A stretch of DNA of 64,000 nt from Acetobacterium malicum subsp. dehalogenans DSM 11527. GTDB lineage: Bacteria > Bacillota > Clostridia > Eubacteriales > Eubacteriaceae. The DNA lies in contig NZ_AXAC01000016.1 in the NCBI RefSeq assembly GCF_000472665.1, positions 1 through 64,000 on the forward strand, written 5' to 3'. Positions 8,751-17,601 of this stretch are shown here, in pieces. Position 1 is the stretch's first letter. Each line of letters starts with the position of its first letter. The notes below the pieces were generated by a model that ran no database searches, was not told the DNA's origin, and worked only from the letters and a program-made list of their open reading frames with translations. The position numbers and the translations under genes are program-made.

Positions 8751-9593
8751 GTGAAGAAAATTGGAATTCAGCAGATTATCGATCATGTGGCTGAAATGTG
8801 TATTGAAGCCAATACCTTTTTATCAGCAGATATGATGGAAGGTCTGCATCGGGCAAAGGGGTCAGAGGAATCAGAAAATGGCAAAGAGATTCTGGAAACC
8901 ATGCTTTGTAATTTCGAAGTAGCTAAAAATAAAAATATTCCCATTTGCCAGGATACCGGCATGGTTGTGATGTTTGTCACTTTTGGGCAGGATTTGACCA
9001 TTGTCGGGGGAAGTCTTGAAGAGGCCCTCCAGGCTGGCGTTGCCAAAGGATACGAGCAAGGCTATCTGCGGAAATCCGTTGTCGCCGATCCTTTTATTCG
9101 AACCAATACTGGGAATAATACCCCGGCAGTGATTCATTATCAGGTTGTGGCTGGTGACGGTTTAAAAATAAAAATCTTGCCCAAGGGCTTTGGTAGTGAA
9201 AATACCAGTGCGCTGAAAATGCTGAAACCTTCAGATGGTATGGCTGGCGTTAAAGAGTTTGTCCTCCAGACGGTGGAAACCGGCAGTCCCAATGCCTGTG
9301 CCCCAATTGTCGTCGGCGTTGGGGTTGGTGGCACGATGGAAAAAGCGGCGATTATGGCAAAGGAAGCCTTAAGTCGGCCGTTAGGAAAACATAATCCGCT
9401 GGGGCATATTGAAGCCTTGGAAGATTACCTTTTAGAAGCCAGTAATGCCCTGGGCATCGGGCCGATGGGGCTTGGCGGAATTAACACCGTGTTGGGCGTC
9501 AATGTGGAAGTCTTTCCGACCCATATCGCCGGCTTGCCGGTGGCGGTTAATATAACCTGTTACGTTAATCGACATGTGGAAAGGGAATTATAA
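8751..9593 (+). CDS. fumA: Fumarate hydratase class I, alpha subunit
   Basis: N-terminal subunit of the oxygen-sensitive [4Fe-4S] fumarase (TtdA/FumA-N type), which interconverts fumarate and malate with the beta subunit encoded next. It has 280 residues. The three expected cluster ligands are visible: C66 in NIPICQDTG, C183 in GSPNACAPIVVG and C270 in NITCYVNRHVE. The GTG start at 8751 follows AAGGAGAG and is the best-placed start. The related L-tartrate dehydratase has the same architecture, so substrate specificity is inferred; fumarase is the commoner role in anaerobic Firmicutes. Confidence 0.92.
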   Translation: MKKIGIQQIIDHVAEMCIEANTFLSADMMEGLHRAKGSEESENGKEILETMLCNFEVAKNKNIPICQDTGMVVMFVTFGQDLTIVGGSLEEALQAGVAKGYEQGYLRKSVVADPFIRTNTGNNTPAVIHYQVVAGDGLKIKILPKGFGSENTSALKMLKPSDGMAGVKEFVLQTVETGSPNACAPIVVGVGVGGTMEKAAIMAKEALSRPLGKHNPLGHIEALEDYLLEASNALGIGPMGLGGINTVLGVNVEVFPTHIAGLPVAVNITCYVNRHVEREL

Positions 9594-9594
9594 A

Positions 9595-10158
9595 ATGGCT
9601 GTTGTTGAGATCAAAACACCTTTAGATAAAAAAACCAGAAAGAAATTAAGAGCCGGCGATCATGTGCGGATTTCCGGGATCATTTATACAGCCCGGGATG
9701 CGGCCCACAAACGGATGATGGAAGCCCTGGAAAAGGGACTGCCTTTACCCATGGATTTTGCCGATGAAATTATTTACTATGTGGGTCCCTGTCCGGCGAA
9801 GCCCGGGGAAATTATTGGTTCAGCCGGACCAACAACCAGCGGTCGGATGGATATTTATACTCCAGAGCTGCTGGATCGCGGGCTGGCCGGTATGATTGGC
9901 AAGGGCAATCGCAGTGAACGGGTTATCAATAGCATGATGAGCAATGATGCGGTTTATTTTGCCTGTGTCGGTGGCGCCGGAGCGTTATTGCAGGACTGCA
10001 TCAAGTCAGTTGAAATAATCGCCTATGAAGATCTGGGTACCGAAGCGATCCGAAAAATAGAAGTCGAAGATTTTCCGGCGATTGTCGTCATTGACACCCT
10101 GGGGAACAATTTATACGAAACTGAAAGAAAAAAATTTACAAATAAACTATGGATTTAG
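9595..10158 (+). CDS. fumB: Fumarate hydratase class I, beta subunit
   Basis: C-terminal subunit of the two-part class I fumarase, 187 residues. It shows the family motifs LRAGDHVRISGIIYTARDAAHKR, YVGPCPAKPGEIIGSAGPTT, SGRMD and GKGNRS. The ATG at 9595 begins one base after the end of the alpha gene; a longer in-frame start at 9574 would lie inside the alpha gene and lacks support. The start site of the next gene is only 11 bp past the stop, so alpha, beta and the aminotransferase probably form one transcript. Confidence 0.93.
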   Translation: MAVVEIKTPLDKKTRKKLRAGDHVRISGIIYTARDAAHKRMMEALEKGLPLPMDFADEIIYYVGPCPAKPGEIIGSAGPTTSGRMDIYTPELLDRGLAGMIGKGNRSERVINSMMSNDAVYFACVGGAGALLQDCIKSVEIIAYEDLGTEAIRKIEVEDFPAIVVIDTLGNNLYETERKKFTNKLWI

Positions 10159-10169
10159 TGGGAGGAAAC

Positions 10170-11426
10170 ATGAAAAAAGCAGAAATGGTTATTGAAACGT
10201 CGTTGCGGGAGGGTGGTACCGACCCGATCTTCAGAATTGCTGGAGAAGCAGCAAATCGTACTAAAGAATTGGGACCGGAGGCTGTCATTAATTCAACCAT
10301 CGGAGCTCTGATGGATGACAATGGCGAATTGGTGACATTCAAATCAGTTTATGATACATTGAAAGGTTTGCCGAATAATCTGATTGCTGATTACTCAGGA
10401 CTGGCTGGTCAGCCGGATTTTTTAGAAAAAATTACGGAAGCTTGTTTTAAAGACTGTAAACCGGAAGGTTATATCCGGGCTGTTGCAACTCCCGGCGGAA
10501 CTGGTGCGGTGCGCCATTCGTTTTGCAACTATACCCAGTTGGGCGACACGATTTTACTGACCGACTGGTATTGGGCAGCCTATGCCACTATCGCCGATGA
10601 AAATCACCGAAAGGTAACCACCTTCCCACTTTATAATGAAGCAGGCGGATTCAATTTAGAAGGCTGGAAAAAAAGCATGCTGGAGTTACTGGAAAAACAA
10701 CAGCGCGTTTTAACCGTTCTCAATACCCCAGCTCATAATCCCACCGGCTATACCATTTCACTGGAAGAATGGGAAGCGATTAAGACCTTTGTTACCGAAA
10801 CAGCCAAGGCTCAGCCTGAGTCCAAAATTATTCTGCTGGTAGATCTGGCTTACATTGATTTTGCCGGCGAAGGAGATGAAGCCCGCCAGTTTATGAAAAT
10901 GCTGACCGGGATGCCCAATAACGTGTTGACTCTCTACGCATTCAGCTGTTCAAAGGGGTATACCATGTATGGACTGAGAAACGGTGCCATTCTTTGTGTG
11001 GCACCCACCGAAGAAATCGCCAGTGAATTTGCCAATGCCTGTACCTATTCCAACCGCGGCAATTGGTCAAATGGCACCCGAGGTGCAATGGAAACCATCA
11101 CTAAAATTTTCAATAATGACGAATTGTATAATCAGGCCATGGCTGAACAGAGCTTCTACAAAAGTATCTTAAGACGTCGGGCCGCCGCCTTTGTAGAAGA
11201 AGCCCAAAAGATAGGTCTGGAAATGGTTACCTACTGTGACGGATTTTTTATCAGCATTCCCTGTGATAAACCAAAAGAAGTCAGCAGTCATTTAATGGAA
11301 AAAAACACTTTTGTTGTCGCATTGGGAAAAGGTCTCCGCTTTGCACCCTGCGCCGTGTCAGAAGAAAAATGCCGCCGTTCGCCCCAGTTAATCCTGGAAG
11401 CTATCAAAGAGGTGGAAGGCTGTTAA
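10170..11426 (+). CDS. PLP-dependent class I/II aminotransferase (aromatic/aspartate-like)
   Basis: Fold-type I aminotransferase of 418 residues. Visible cofactor residues are NTPAHNPTGY, LLVDLAYIDFAGEG (Asp and Tyr contacting PLP) and the Schiff-base lysine K262 in FSCSKGYTMYG. LRFAPCAVSE near the end carries the substrate-carboxylate Arg. ATG 10170 follows GGAGG at good spacing; an earlier ATG at 10149 lies inside the fumarase gene and lacks a site. An aromatic or aspartate-type amino donor is a guess. Placement behind fumarase suggests a link between C4-dicarboxylates and amino acids, for example aspartate and oxaloacetate. A hairpin follows the stop. Confidence 0.82.
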   Translation: MKKAEMVIETSLREGGTDPIFRIAGEAANRTKELGPEAVINSTIGALMDDNGELVTFKSVYDTLKGLPNNLIADYSGLAGQPDFLEKITEACFKDCKPEGYIRAVATPGGTGAVRHSFCNYTQLGDTILLTDWYWAAYATIADENHRKVTTFPLYNEAGGFNLEGWKKSMLELLEKQQRVLTVLNTPAHNPTGYTISLEEWEAIKTFVTETAKAQPESKIILLVDLAYIDFAGEGDEARQFMKMLTGMPNNVLTLYAFSCSKGYTMYGLRNGAILCVAPTEEIASEFANACTYSNRGNWSNGTRGAMETITKIFNNDELYNQAMAEQSFYKSILRRRAAAFVEEAQKIGLEMVTYCDGFFISIPCDKPKEVSSHLMEKNTFVVALGKGLRFAPCAVSEEKCRRSPQLILEAIKEVEGC

Positions 11427-11444
11427 TAATCGGCCGATAAATAA

Positions 11445-11487
11445 GTGATTGCGGATTAAAAGTTGCTGACGGCAGCTTCGCAATCAC
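11445..11487 (+). terminator. Hairpin after the aminotransferase gene
   Basis: Arms GTGATTGCG (11445-11453) and CGCAATCAC (11479-11487) with a smaller GCTG/CAGC stem inside. Only a weak T-rich tail (CTATTGTTT) follows, so it may be a partial terminator or an operator-like structure for the LacI-type gene. Confidence 0.5.
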
Positions 11488-11518
11488 CTATTGTTTATGA
11501 AATTTGAAAGGTAAAGAG

Positions 11519-12532
11519 ATGAGAGTAAAAATAGTAGATGTTGCCAGAGAAGCAAACGTTTCCGTTGCAACAGTATCCCGAGTTGTCAATAATATTCCCT
11601 TAGTAAACGAAGAAACAAAGGAACGGGTATTGGAAGCTATCAAAAAAACCGGTTACAAACCCAATGCCATTGCCAGAAGTCTAAAAATTCAAAAAACGAA
11701 TACCATGGGGATTATGATCCCAGATATTACGAATCCCTATTATACCGAGATCGTCCGTGGGGCCGAAGATGTTTGCGGTATCTATCATTACAACATCATT
11801 TTGAGTAATACCGATTTCGATCCAGAAAAAGAAAAAAAATCACTGAATGTATTGGTCGAAAAACAATGTGACGGGATCATCTACGTCGGCAAAGATCTCA
11901 GTGCGGAAATGCAGGCCGAACTGATTGACGCTCCCAGCGAAGTCGTTTTAGGCTGTATTCCCGATGATAGCGGATTTCTCAGCGGGGTATTAATTAATAA
12001 TGAAACAGCGGCTTACGAATTAGCCATGGAACTAATTAAAATGGGCCATAAAAAATTCATGCTGTTTTTCGATGAATTGGAAGAAGGCTATATTTATCAG
12101 GAACGAAAAAAAGGTTTTATCAAAGCATTTGAAGAAAATAACATCGAATTTGATGACAGCCGTATCCTAAGAGAAAAGCTGAGTCTTTCCGGCGGTTACA
12201 CGATGATGCAGGAAGCCATTAATACAGGGGTCGATTTCACCTGCGTGTTCTGTTTTAATGATCAGACCGCGCTGGGGGCGATTCGCTGTGCCGAAGAGAT
12301 GGGCAAGAAAATTCCCGAAGACATCAGTATCTGCGGCTTTAATAATTTCTGGATTGCCGAATGGACCAGACCACAGATTACGACGGTGGCCCAACCGATG
12401 TACGACATCGGAGCGATTGCCATGCGGATGTTGATCAAACTTTGCGAAAAAGACGGCGACCGAACCGTGAAAAATGTTTATGTACCGCACGAGGTTCATA
12501 TTCGGGGTTCGGTAACAGAAATAAAGAAATAA
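11519..12532 (+). CDS. LacI-family transcriptional regulator
   Basis: Repressor-type regulator of 337 residues. The N-terminal HTH reads VKIVDVAREANVSVATVSRV, followed by the hinge helix GYKPNAIARSLK. The periplasmic-binding-like sensor domain contains TNTMGIMIPDITNPYYTEI, GYIYQERKKGF and PEDISICGFNN. ATG 11519 follows GAAAGGTAAAGAG; a TTG at 11504 is less likely. The lipoate ligase gene starts 11 bp after the stop, so the two are probably co-transcribed. The effector is unknown. It carries no obvious CcpA/HPr contact signature that I could confirm, so CcpA is not assigned. Confidence 0.9.
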   Translation: MRVKIVDVAREANVSVATVSRVVNNIPLVNEETKERVLEAIKKTGYKPNAIARSLKIQKTNTMGIMIPDITNPYYTEIVRGAEDVCGIYHYNIILSNTDFDPEKEKKSLNVLVEKQCDGIIYVGKDLSAEMQAELIDAPSEVVLGCIPDDSGFLSGVLINNETAAYELAMELIKMGHKKFMLFFDELEEGYIYQERKKGFIKAFEENNIEFDDSRILREKLSLSGGYTMMQEAINTGVDFTCVFCFNDQTALGAIRCAEEMGKKIPEDISICGFNNFWIAEWTRPQITTVAQPMYDIGAIAMRMLIKLCEKDGDRTVKNVYVPHEVHIRGSVTEIKK

Positions 12533-12543
12533 CTGGGCTTTTC

Positions 12544-13530
12544 ATGAAATACATCGATTGGAAAGAAACCGATCCACAAATAAATCTGGCCTTTGAAGAG
12601 TATGTGTTTAATCAAATGGATAAAGACGAGAGCTATTTTCTGTTGTGGCAAAATGATAATGCCGTCATTGTCGGAAAACACCAGAATACCATTGAGGAAA
12701 TCAACCAGGAGTATGTCAGGGAAAAGGATATTAAGGTGGTCCGCCGACTTTCGGGGGGCGGGGCAGTTTACCATGATTTGGGAAACCTGAACTTCACCTT
12801 TATTGTCAACGATCATGGTCAGGAACAATTTGATTTCCAGACCTTTACCCGGCCCCTGGTGGAGGCCCTTAAAACCCTTGGCGTCAATGCCGAATTTAAC
12901 AGCCGCAATGATATTGCCATCGATGGAAAAAAGTTTTCCGGCAACTCCCAGTATGCAAAAAGAGGACGGATTCTTCACCACGGCACGATCTTGTTCAATT
13001 CAAATCTGGCGACCATCCAGAGTGCCTTAAAAGTAAAAAAGGATAAGATTGAATCCAAGGGGATCAAATCGGTTAAAAGTCGGGTCACTAACATTTCTGA
13101 CTATCTGGATGAAGAGTATACGCTGGATGATTTCAAAACGGCGTTGCTGAAAGCGATGTTTGAAAATGATAATCTGGAAACGATCACGCTTTTAGAGGAA
13201 GAGATCCAGGCCATCGAACAATTAAAAACAGAAAAATATGCAACCTGGGATTGGAATTATGGAAAATCCCCCCAATATAATCTGAGAAAAGAACGAAAGT
13301 GTGACTTCGGCTTGATCACAGTCCTACTTCAGGTTGTCAAGGGTGAAATCAAAGAGATTCATTTTTATGGCGATTATTTTGGCAATGGGGATATCCAAGA
13401 ACTGGAAGCCCTGTTTACAGGGATCAAGCCGACTGAAGAAGCCTTGCTGGAAGTATTGAAAAATATTGAACTGGCCGATTATATTAATGGACTGGATTCA
13501 AAAACATTAATTGATTTAATTTTATATTAA
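12544..13530 (+). CDS. lplA: Lipoate-protein ligase A
   Basis: Activates free lipoate (or octanoate) with ATP and attaches it to lipoyl domains, such as GcvH of the glycine cleavage system. It has 328 residues with an LplA-type catalytic domain plus a C-terminal accessory domain. Motifs are RRLSGGGAVYHDLGNLNF and the catalytic lysine region DIAIDGKKFSGNSQ, then ILHHGTILF. The ATG at 12544 is chosen because homologues begin MKYI(D/E)-like; the open frame continues upstream inside the LacI gene but has no ribosome site. No lipoylated protein gene is in the window. A strong terminator follows. Confidence 0.93.
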   Translation: MKYIDWKETDPQINLAFEEYVFNQMDKDESYFLLWQNDNAVIVGKHQNTIEEINQEYVREKDIKVVRRLSGGGAVYHDLGNLNFTFIVNDHGQEQFDFQTFTRPLVEALKTLGVNAEFNSRNDIAIDGKKFSGNSQYAKRGRILHHGTILFNSNLATIQSALKVKKDKIESKGIKSVKSRVTNISDYLDEEYTLDDFKTALLKAMFENDNLETITLLEEEIQAIEQLKTEKYATWDWNYGKSPQYNLRKERKCDFGLITVLLQVVKGEIKEIHFYGDYFGNGDIQELEALFTGIKPTEEALLEVLKNIELADYINGLDSKTLIDLILY

Positions 13531-13555
13531 ACTCAGCAATTAGGCGTTAGAAGAG

Positions 13556-13603
13556 CTGGTCAGCGTGATTGATTTTGGATCATACTGCGCTGACCAGTTT
13601 TTC
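13556..13603 (+). terminator. Terminator after lplA
   Basis: Perfect 10-bp arms CTGGTCAGCG (13556-13565) and CGCTGACCAG (13588-13597) followed by TTTTTCTG. Confidence 0.8.
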
Positions 13604-13629
13604 TGTTGGGCCTGAAGAAAGGAAGTTCA

Positions 13630-14796
13630 TTGGAATCAAATATTACACGGCTTAATTATAATGGCAAAGAAATTATTTTAATTGGTACGGCTCACGTTTC
13701 CAAAAACAGTGTCGATGAAGTCCGGGAAACCATAACAGCGGAGCAGCCTGATTCCATCTGTATCGAACTCGATCAACAGCGGTACGAAGCGATCAACCAG
13801 AAAGACAAATGGTCTAATACCGATCTGGTTCAGATCATCAAAAGCAAACGGGCCGGTTTTATGTTTGTTAATATTCTCTTGTCCAACTATCAACGCAAGC
13901 TTGCCGAGCAGTTCGGGATCGAATCCGGTCAGGAAATGATGGAAGGGATCGCCTGCGCCAAGGAGTATGGCGCGGAACTGGTATTGGCTGACCGCAGCAT
14001 TCAGATTACCTTCAACCGGATCTGGCGGGGCTGCAGTTTATGGGAAAAGGTCAAGGTGCTTTTTTCGATTGTGCTCAGCGTGGTGGATGATGAAGAAATT
14101 ACCGAAGAAGATCTGGAAAACCTGAAATCTGATGATATGCTGACCGCCGCTCTTTCAGAAATGGGTTCGGCTTTTAAAGGTGTTAAAAAATATCTGGTCG
14201 ATGAGCGGGATCAGTACCTGGCCTATAAAATCAAGAACGCCCCGGGAAATAAGGTTGTCGCCGTCCTTGGCGCTGCCCATGTGCCGGGGATTAAAGAAGA
14301 AATATTTAAAGAACAGAATATTGCGGAGTTGGAGGTTGTTCCCCCTAAATCCAATGTCGGCAAGGTGATTGGCTGGATGATCCCAATCATTCTGCTGGCG
14401 CTGATTGTGGTGACCTTTATTGCCAACCCCAGTTCCGGTTGGGAGCAGGCCAAAACCTGGATCCTCTGGACGGGTCTGTTGGCGGCGTTGGGAACGCTGC
14501 TGGCTGGCGGGCATATCCTGTCGATTCTGACCGCGTTTGTGGCAGCACCGATTACGACGCTCCATCCGTTGCTGGCCGCGGGATGGTTTGCCGGAATGAC
14601 CGAAGCTCATTTCCGGAAACCAAAGGTCGAAGATTTTGAATCACTGCCCAAAGATCTTGGCAGTATCAAAGGTCTCTGGCGGAATAAGGTTACCAAGGTG
14701 TTGATGGTGGTCGTTTTTGCTAACTTGGGAAGTAGTATTGGCACCTGGTTGGGCGGACTCAACATCATCGGAATTTTCATCAATACCTTTTCATAA
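13630..14796 (+). CDS. TraB/PrgY-family membrane protein
   Basis: Protein of about 388 residues with an N-terminal cytosolic TraB domain and several C-terminal membrane helices (about 250-270, 275-310 and 345-385). Typical TraB motifs are LIGTAHVSKNSVDEV near the start, CIELDQQRYEA, and ERDQYLAYKI. TraB relatives shut down pheromone signalling in enterococci, where a protease-like fold is suspected. In chromosomal homologues of Clostridia the role is unknown. The start chosen is TTG 13630, eight bases after GAAAGGAAG; another TTG at 13606 has no site. The gene is not tightly linked to its neighbours. Confidence 0.85.
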   Translation: MESNITRLNYNGKEIILIGTAHVSKNSVDEVRETITAEQPDSICIELDQQRYEAINQKDKWSNTDLVQIIKSKRAGFMFVNILLSNYQRKLAEQFGIESGQEMMEGIACAKEYGAELVLADRSIQITFNRIWRGCSLWEKVKVLFSIVLSVVDDEEITEEDLENLKSDDMLTAALSEMGSAFKGVKKYLVDERDQYLAYKIKNAPGNKVVAVLGAAHVPGIKEEIFKEQNIAELEVVPPKSNVGKVIGWMIPIILLALIVVTFIANPSSGWEQAKTWILWTGLLAALGTLLAGGHILSILTAFVAAPITTLHPLLAAGWFAGMTEAHFRKPKVEDFESLPKDLGSIKGLWRNKVTKVLMVVVFANLGSSIGTWLGGLNIIGIFINTFS

Positions 14797-14852
14797 GAAG
14801 TGAATAAAGCTTCTCACAGATCGTTTAAATATGCATTGGGTTTTAAAAAAAC

Positions 14853-14881
14853 TTGTTAATGTTTACAAAATAATATATAAT
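14853..14881 (+). promoter_or_regulatory. Candidate promoter of the amino-acid ABC transporter
   Basis: TTGTTA (14853-14858), 17-bp spacer, TATAAT (14876-14881). The AAAGGAGAAG ribosome site and ATG of the binding-protein gene follow at 14915. Confidence 0.65.
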
Positions 14882-14914
14882 TAACAACATTAGGAATTTA
14901 GAAAGGAGAAGACT

Positions 14915-15745
14915 ATGAAAAGAAAATTATTAGGTCTATCACTGGTTGTTTTACTGTTATCGGCACTTGTTCTGACTGGCTGTTCCTCCGGAGGATCTAA
15001 AACATCAGAAGATGCTTTAGCGGATGGTGTGTTAAGCATTGGTGTGGATGATACTTATTTGCCAATGGAATTCAGAGATGATCAAAATGAATTAGTTGGT
15101 TTTGACATTGACTTTGCCAATGCCTTAGCTGAAGAATTAGGGGTTAAAGTGGAATTCCAGACAGTTGCCTGGGATGGTATTTTCAATGGCTTAAATGCTA
15201 AACAATACGATGCTATTATTTCCAGCACAAGTATTACCCCAGAACGTCTTGAAGGCTTCAGTATGACAGATCCTTACGTTGCCAACGGAATTGTAATTGT
15301 TTCAAGAAAAGACGCAACTCCAGTTAAAACTTTTAAAGAACTTGAAGGAAAAACCCTGGGTGCCCAAATTGAAACCACAGCCGATATTGCGGCAGAAAAA
15401 TTAAAGGTTGAAGAAGGCGTCAATGTTGAAATCAAAAAATTTGACGGTATGTTAGATGCATTCGCAGCTCTTCAAGGCAAACAAATTGATAACGTCATTA
15501 CTGATGTCGGGGTAGCGATGTACTACGTTGCTCAAAATCCTGACCTGTATGTTGTCAGTTCTGATGTCTTAACTAATGAACCAATCGGAATAACCTCCCG
15601 CTTAGCTGACACCGCCACAACTGAAAAGTTTAATGAAGCCATTAAAGCTTTACAGGAAAGCGGTAAAATGACAGAGATTTCGATGAAATGGTTTGGCGAA
15701 GATATGACAAAAGATATCGATACCAAACTGGTTGTCATTGAATAG
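14915..15745 (+). CDS. Amino-acid ABC transporter, substrate-binding lipoprotein
   Basis: Extracellular solute-binding protein family 3, 276 residues. A lipoprotein signal peptide ends in LVLTGC with the lipidated C23. The mature domain has LSIGVDDTYLPMEFRD, LVGFDIDFANALAEELG, VEFQTVAWDGIFNGL and SSTSITPERLEGFSMTDPY, all typical for polar amino-acid binders. Permease and ATPase genes follow on the same strand. A gap of over 300 bp with a hairpin right after this stop may let the binding protein be made in excess of the membrane parts. The ligand is not predictable from sequence alone. Confidence 0.92.
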   Translation: MKRKLLGLSLVVLLLSALVLTGCSSGGSKTSEDALADGVLSIGVDDTYLPMEFRDDQNELVGFDIDFANALAEELGVKVEFQTVAWDGIFNGLNAKQYDAIISSTSITPERLEGFSMTDPYVANGIVIVSRKDATPVKTFKELEGKTLGAQIETTADIAAEKLKVEEGVNVEIKKFDGMLDAFAALQGKQIDNVITDVGVAMYYVAQNPDLYVVSSDVLTNEPIGITSRLADTATTEKFNEAIKALQESGKMTEISMKWFGEDMTKDIDTKLVVIE

Positions 15746-15776
15746 GATTGTCAATAACTGAATAAATCAATGGAAT

Positions 15777-15807
15777 AGGACTTGGTACAGTTTCTGTGAC
15801 AAGTCCT
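15777..15807 (+). terminator. Hairpin between binding-protein and permease genes
   Basis: Arms AGGACTTG (15777-15784) and CAAGTCCT (15800-15807) followed by GTTCATATGTTT. The weak T-tract suggests a leaky terminator or mRNA 3'-end stabiliser rather than a full stop. Confidence 0.5.
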
Positions 15808-16068
15808 GTTCATATGTTTACAGGGCGGAAGTGATCCGGATAAGTATTGCCAGATTATCCCTCTGTAACGCTAAATGAAGAAATCCACCCCGTGTGTTTC
15901 TGTGCATCGTGAGCAAATGTTCGTGAGGGTTGGAGACAAAGTAATTAAGCTGTTAATGTCTTTTTCAGTGATGTGTATGACTGCGTTTTTGCATGGTTGA
16001 AAAAGGTTTTGTCTGCAGTCTGACATGAGTCAGTGTTCAAATTTTTTAATGACGAAGGGAAGATCAAC
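15808..16068 (+). other. Long untranslated stretch before the permease gene
   Basis: About 260 bp with no convincing gene on either strand. It contains a small hairpin GGATAA/TTATCC near 15838-15861 and several GT-rich segments. I do not recognise a riboswitch class. An in-frame GTG at 16033 extends the permease frame but lacks a ribosome site. Confidence 0.3.
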
Positions 16069-16731
16069 GTGTTAACTGAAATCCAATTATGGGCAATTTT
16101 TAACGGAACCATTGTAACGCTTGAAATTGCAATTGTAGCAATTGTTTTTGGTGCGATTTTCGGCGTAGTTGTTGCTCTTGGGAGACTCTCGAAAAGCAAG
16201 GTAGCCAATGCGCTATCCTGGTTTTATATCTGGTTTTTTAGAGGAACCCCATTATTGCTCCAATTATTTATTATTTATTATGCCATTCCAATTATATATC
16301 TGGATGCAACCGGCATTACATTCGAAATCAATCCGATGATTTGTGCTTTTGTGGCATTTTCTTTGAATGCGACAGCTTATCTGGCGGAGATTATTCGGGC
16401 GGCTATTGAATCCATCGATGGTGGTCAAATGGAAGCCTCAAAGGCGTTGGGAATGAGCTATCGCCAGGCGATGACAAAAATTATTATTCCTCAAACCTAT
16501 AAACGGCTGGTAGCCCCCCTGGGAAACGAGCTGATCATGCTGTTAAAGGATACCTCGCTGGTATCTACAATCGCTTTATTTGATTTATTAAGAACCACGA
16601 AAACAATGGCAAGTGCAACCGGATCATGGATTTACTACATTTATGCAGCCGCCATTTATCTATTCTTAACAACTATTATCCAGGTAGTATTTGATAAGAT
16701 GGAAAAGAAACTTGGAATTTACGAAAGATAG
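16069..16731 (+). CDS. Amino-acid ABC transporter permease (HisM/GlnP family)
   Basis: Inner-membrane component of about 220 residues with five hydrophobic segments. The EAA loop that contacts the ATPase reads [20 protein letters not shown]. The segments [20 protein letters not shown] and [13 protein letters not shown] are typical of polar amino-acid importers. GTG 16069 is preferred over GTG 16033 because GAAGGGA lies at proper spacing before it. The ATPase gene begins 10 bp after the stop. Confidence 0.9.
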   Translation: MLTEIQLWAIFNGTIVTLEIAIVAIVFGAIFGVVVALGRLSKSKVANALSWFYIWFFRGTPLLLQLFIIYYAIPIIYLDATGITFEINPMICAFVAFSLNATAYLAEIIRAAIESIDGGQMEASKALGMSYRQAMTKIIIPQTYKRLVAPLGNELIMLLKDTSLVSTIALFDLLRTTKTMASATGSWIYYIYAAAIYLFLTTIIQVVFDKMEKKLGIYER

Positions 16732-16741
16732 GGAAATGAAT

Positions 16742-17500
16742 ATGAGTATGGTAAAATTAGTGAACGTCCGAAAATCTTTTGGAGATTTGGAAGTGCTCAA
16801 GGGTGTTAATCTTGAGGTTCAGCAAGGCGAAGTAGTCTGTATAATTGGTGCCAGCGGCTCAGGAAAAAGTACCATGCTGCGTTGTCTTAATCAATTAGAA
16901 CGGATTTCCGATGGCGAAATATATATTGAAGATGTCCTCACGGATAAACGTGCCAACGACAAAGATCTGATGAAGATTGATCCCGTCACGGTGCAGTCAT
17001 TGTGTACCGAACTGGGAATGGTTTTTCAGAACTTTAATCTGTTTCCGCATCTGACGGTAATCGATAATGTCACCATTGCCCCCCTGATTGTAAAAAAAAC
17101 CGATAAAAAAATAGCCGAAACCAGAGCCCTGGATCTGCTCAGTATGGTCGGTCTGTCTGAAAAAAAAGACGAATATCCCTCCCGTTTATCCGGTGGTCAG
17201 CAACAGCGGGTAGCGATTGCCAGAGCTCTGGCCATGGACCCCAAGATTATGATGTTTGATGAGCCGACATCAGCGCTGGATCCCGAACTGGTTGGGGAAG
17301 TCTTGGCAACGATGCGGCAGCTGGCTGAAAAAGGAATGACAATGCTCATTGTAACCCATGAGATTGGCTTTGCCCGGGAAGTGGCCGATCGGGTTATCTT
17401 TATGGATGGTGGCGTGATCTGTGAAGAGGGAACCCCCGAAGAAGTGCTTCTCAATCCTAAAGAAGAGCGGACCAAAAGCTTTCTTAATAAAATTTTATAA
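16742..17500 (+). CDS. Amino-acid ABC transporter ATP-binding protein (GlnQ/HisP family)
   Basis: Cytoplasmic ATPase of 252 residues that powers the importer. Motifs are Walker [11 protein letters not shown]-loop [14 protein letters not shown], signature [15 protein letters not shown], Walker [15 protein letters not shown] and switch His in [11 protein letters not shown] short insert (residues about 65-85, [15 protein letters not shown]) after the first beta sheets is somewhat longer than in classic GlnQ. Starts at 16736, 16742 and 16748 are all in frame; 16742 best fits the upstream AGGGAAA. It is the last gene of the transporter operon and is followed by a terminator. Confidence 0.93.
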   Translation: MSMVKLVNVRKSFGDLEVLKGVNLEVQQGEVVCIIGASGSGKSTMLRCLNQLERISDGEIYIEDVLTDKRANDKDLMKIDPVTVQSLCTELGMVFQNFNLFPHLTVIDNVTIAPLIVKKTDKKIAETRALDLLSMVGLSEKKDEYPSRLSGGQQQRVAIARALAMDPKIMMFDEPTSALDPELVGEVLATMRQLAEKGMTMLIVTHEIGFAREVADRVIFMDGGVICEEGTPEEVLLNPKEERTKSFLNKIL

Positions 17501-17512
17501 ACATGCTTTAAA

Positions 17513-17540
17513 AAAATTGTCGTATTGGCAATTTTTTTTT
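17513..17540 (+). terminator. Terminator of the amino-acid transporter operon
   Basis: Short A/T hairpin AAAATTG (17513-17519) and CAATTTT (17529-17535) ending in a T-run to 17540. Confidence 0.6.
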
Positions 17541-17601
17541 ATTTGCTTTACAATACATGTCATGATACAATCATCACATGCAAACTTTTGGAGGGATCAA
17601 A

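Noticed and set aside
12361-12543. Upstream extension of lplA into the LacI-family gene
   Set aside because: The extension overlaps coding sequence in another frame and lacks a ribosome site; lipoate ligases start near the ATG at 12544.
14155-14610. Minus-strand open frame of 151 codons opposite the TraB-family gene
   Set aside because: It is rich in Arg, Gln, Gly and His as expected from the antisense of a real gene, and has no ribosome site or motif.
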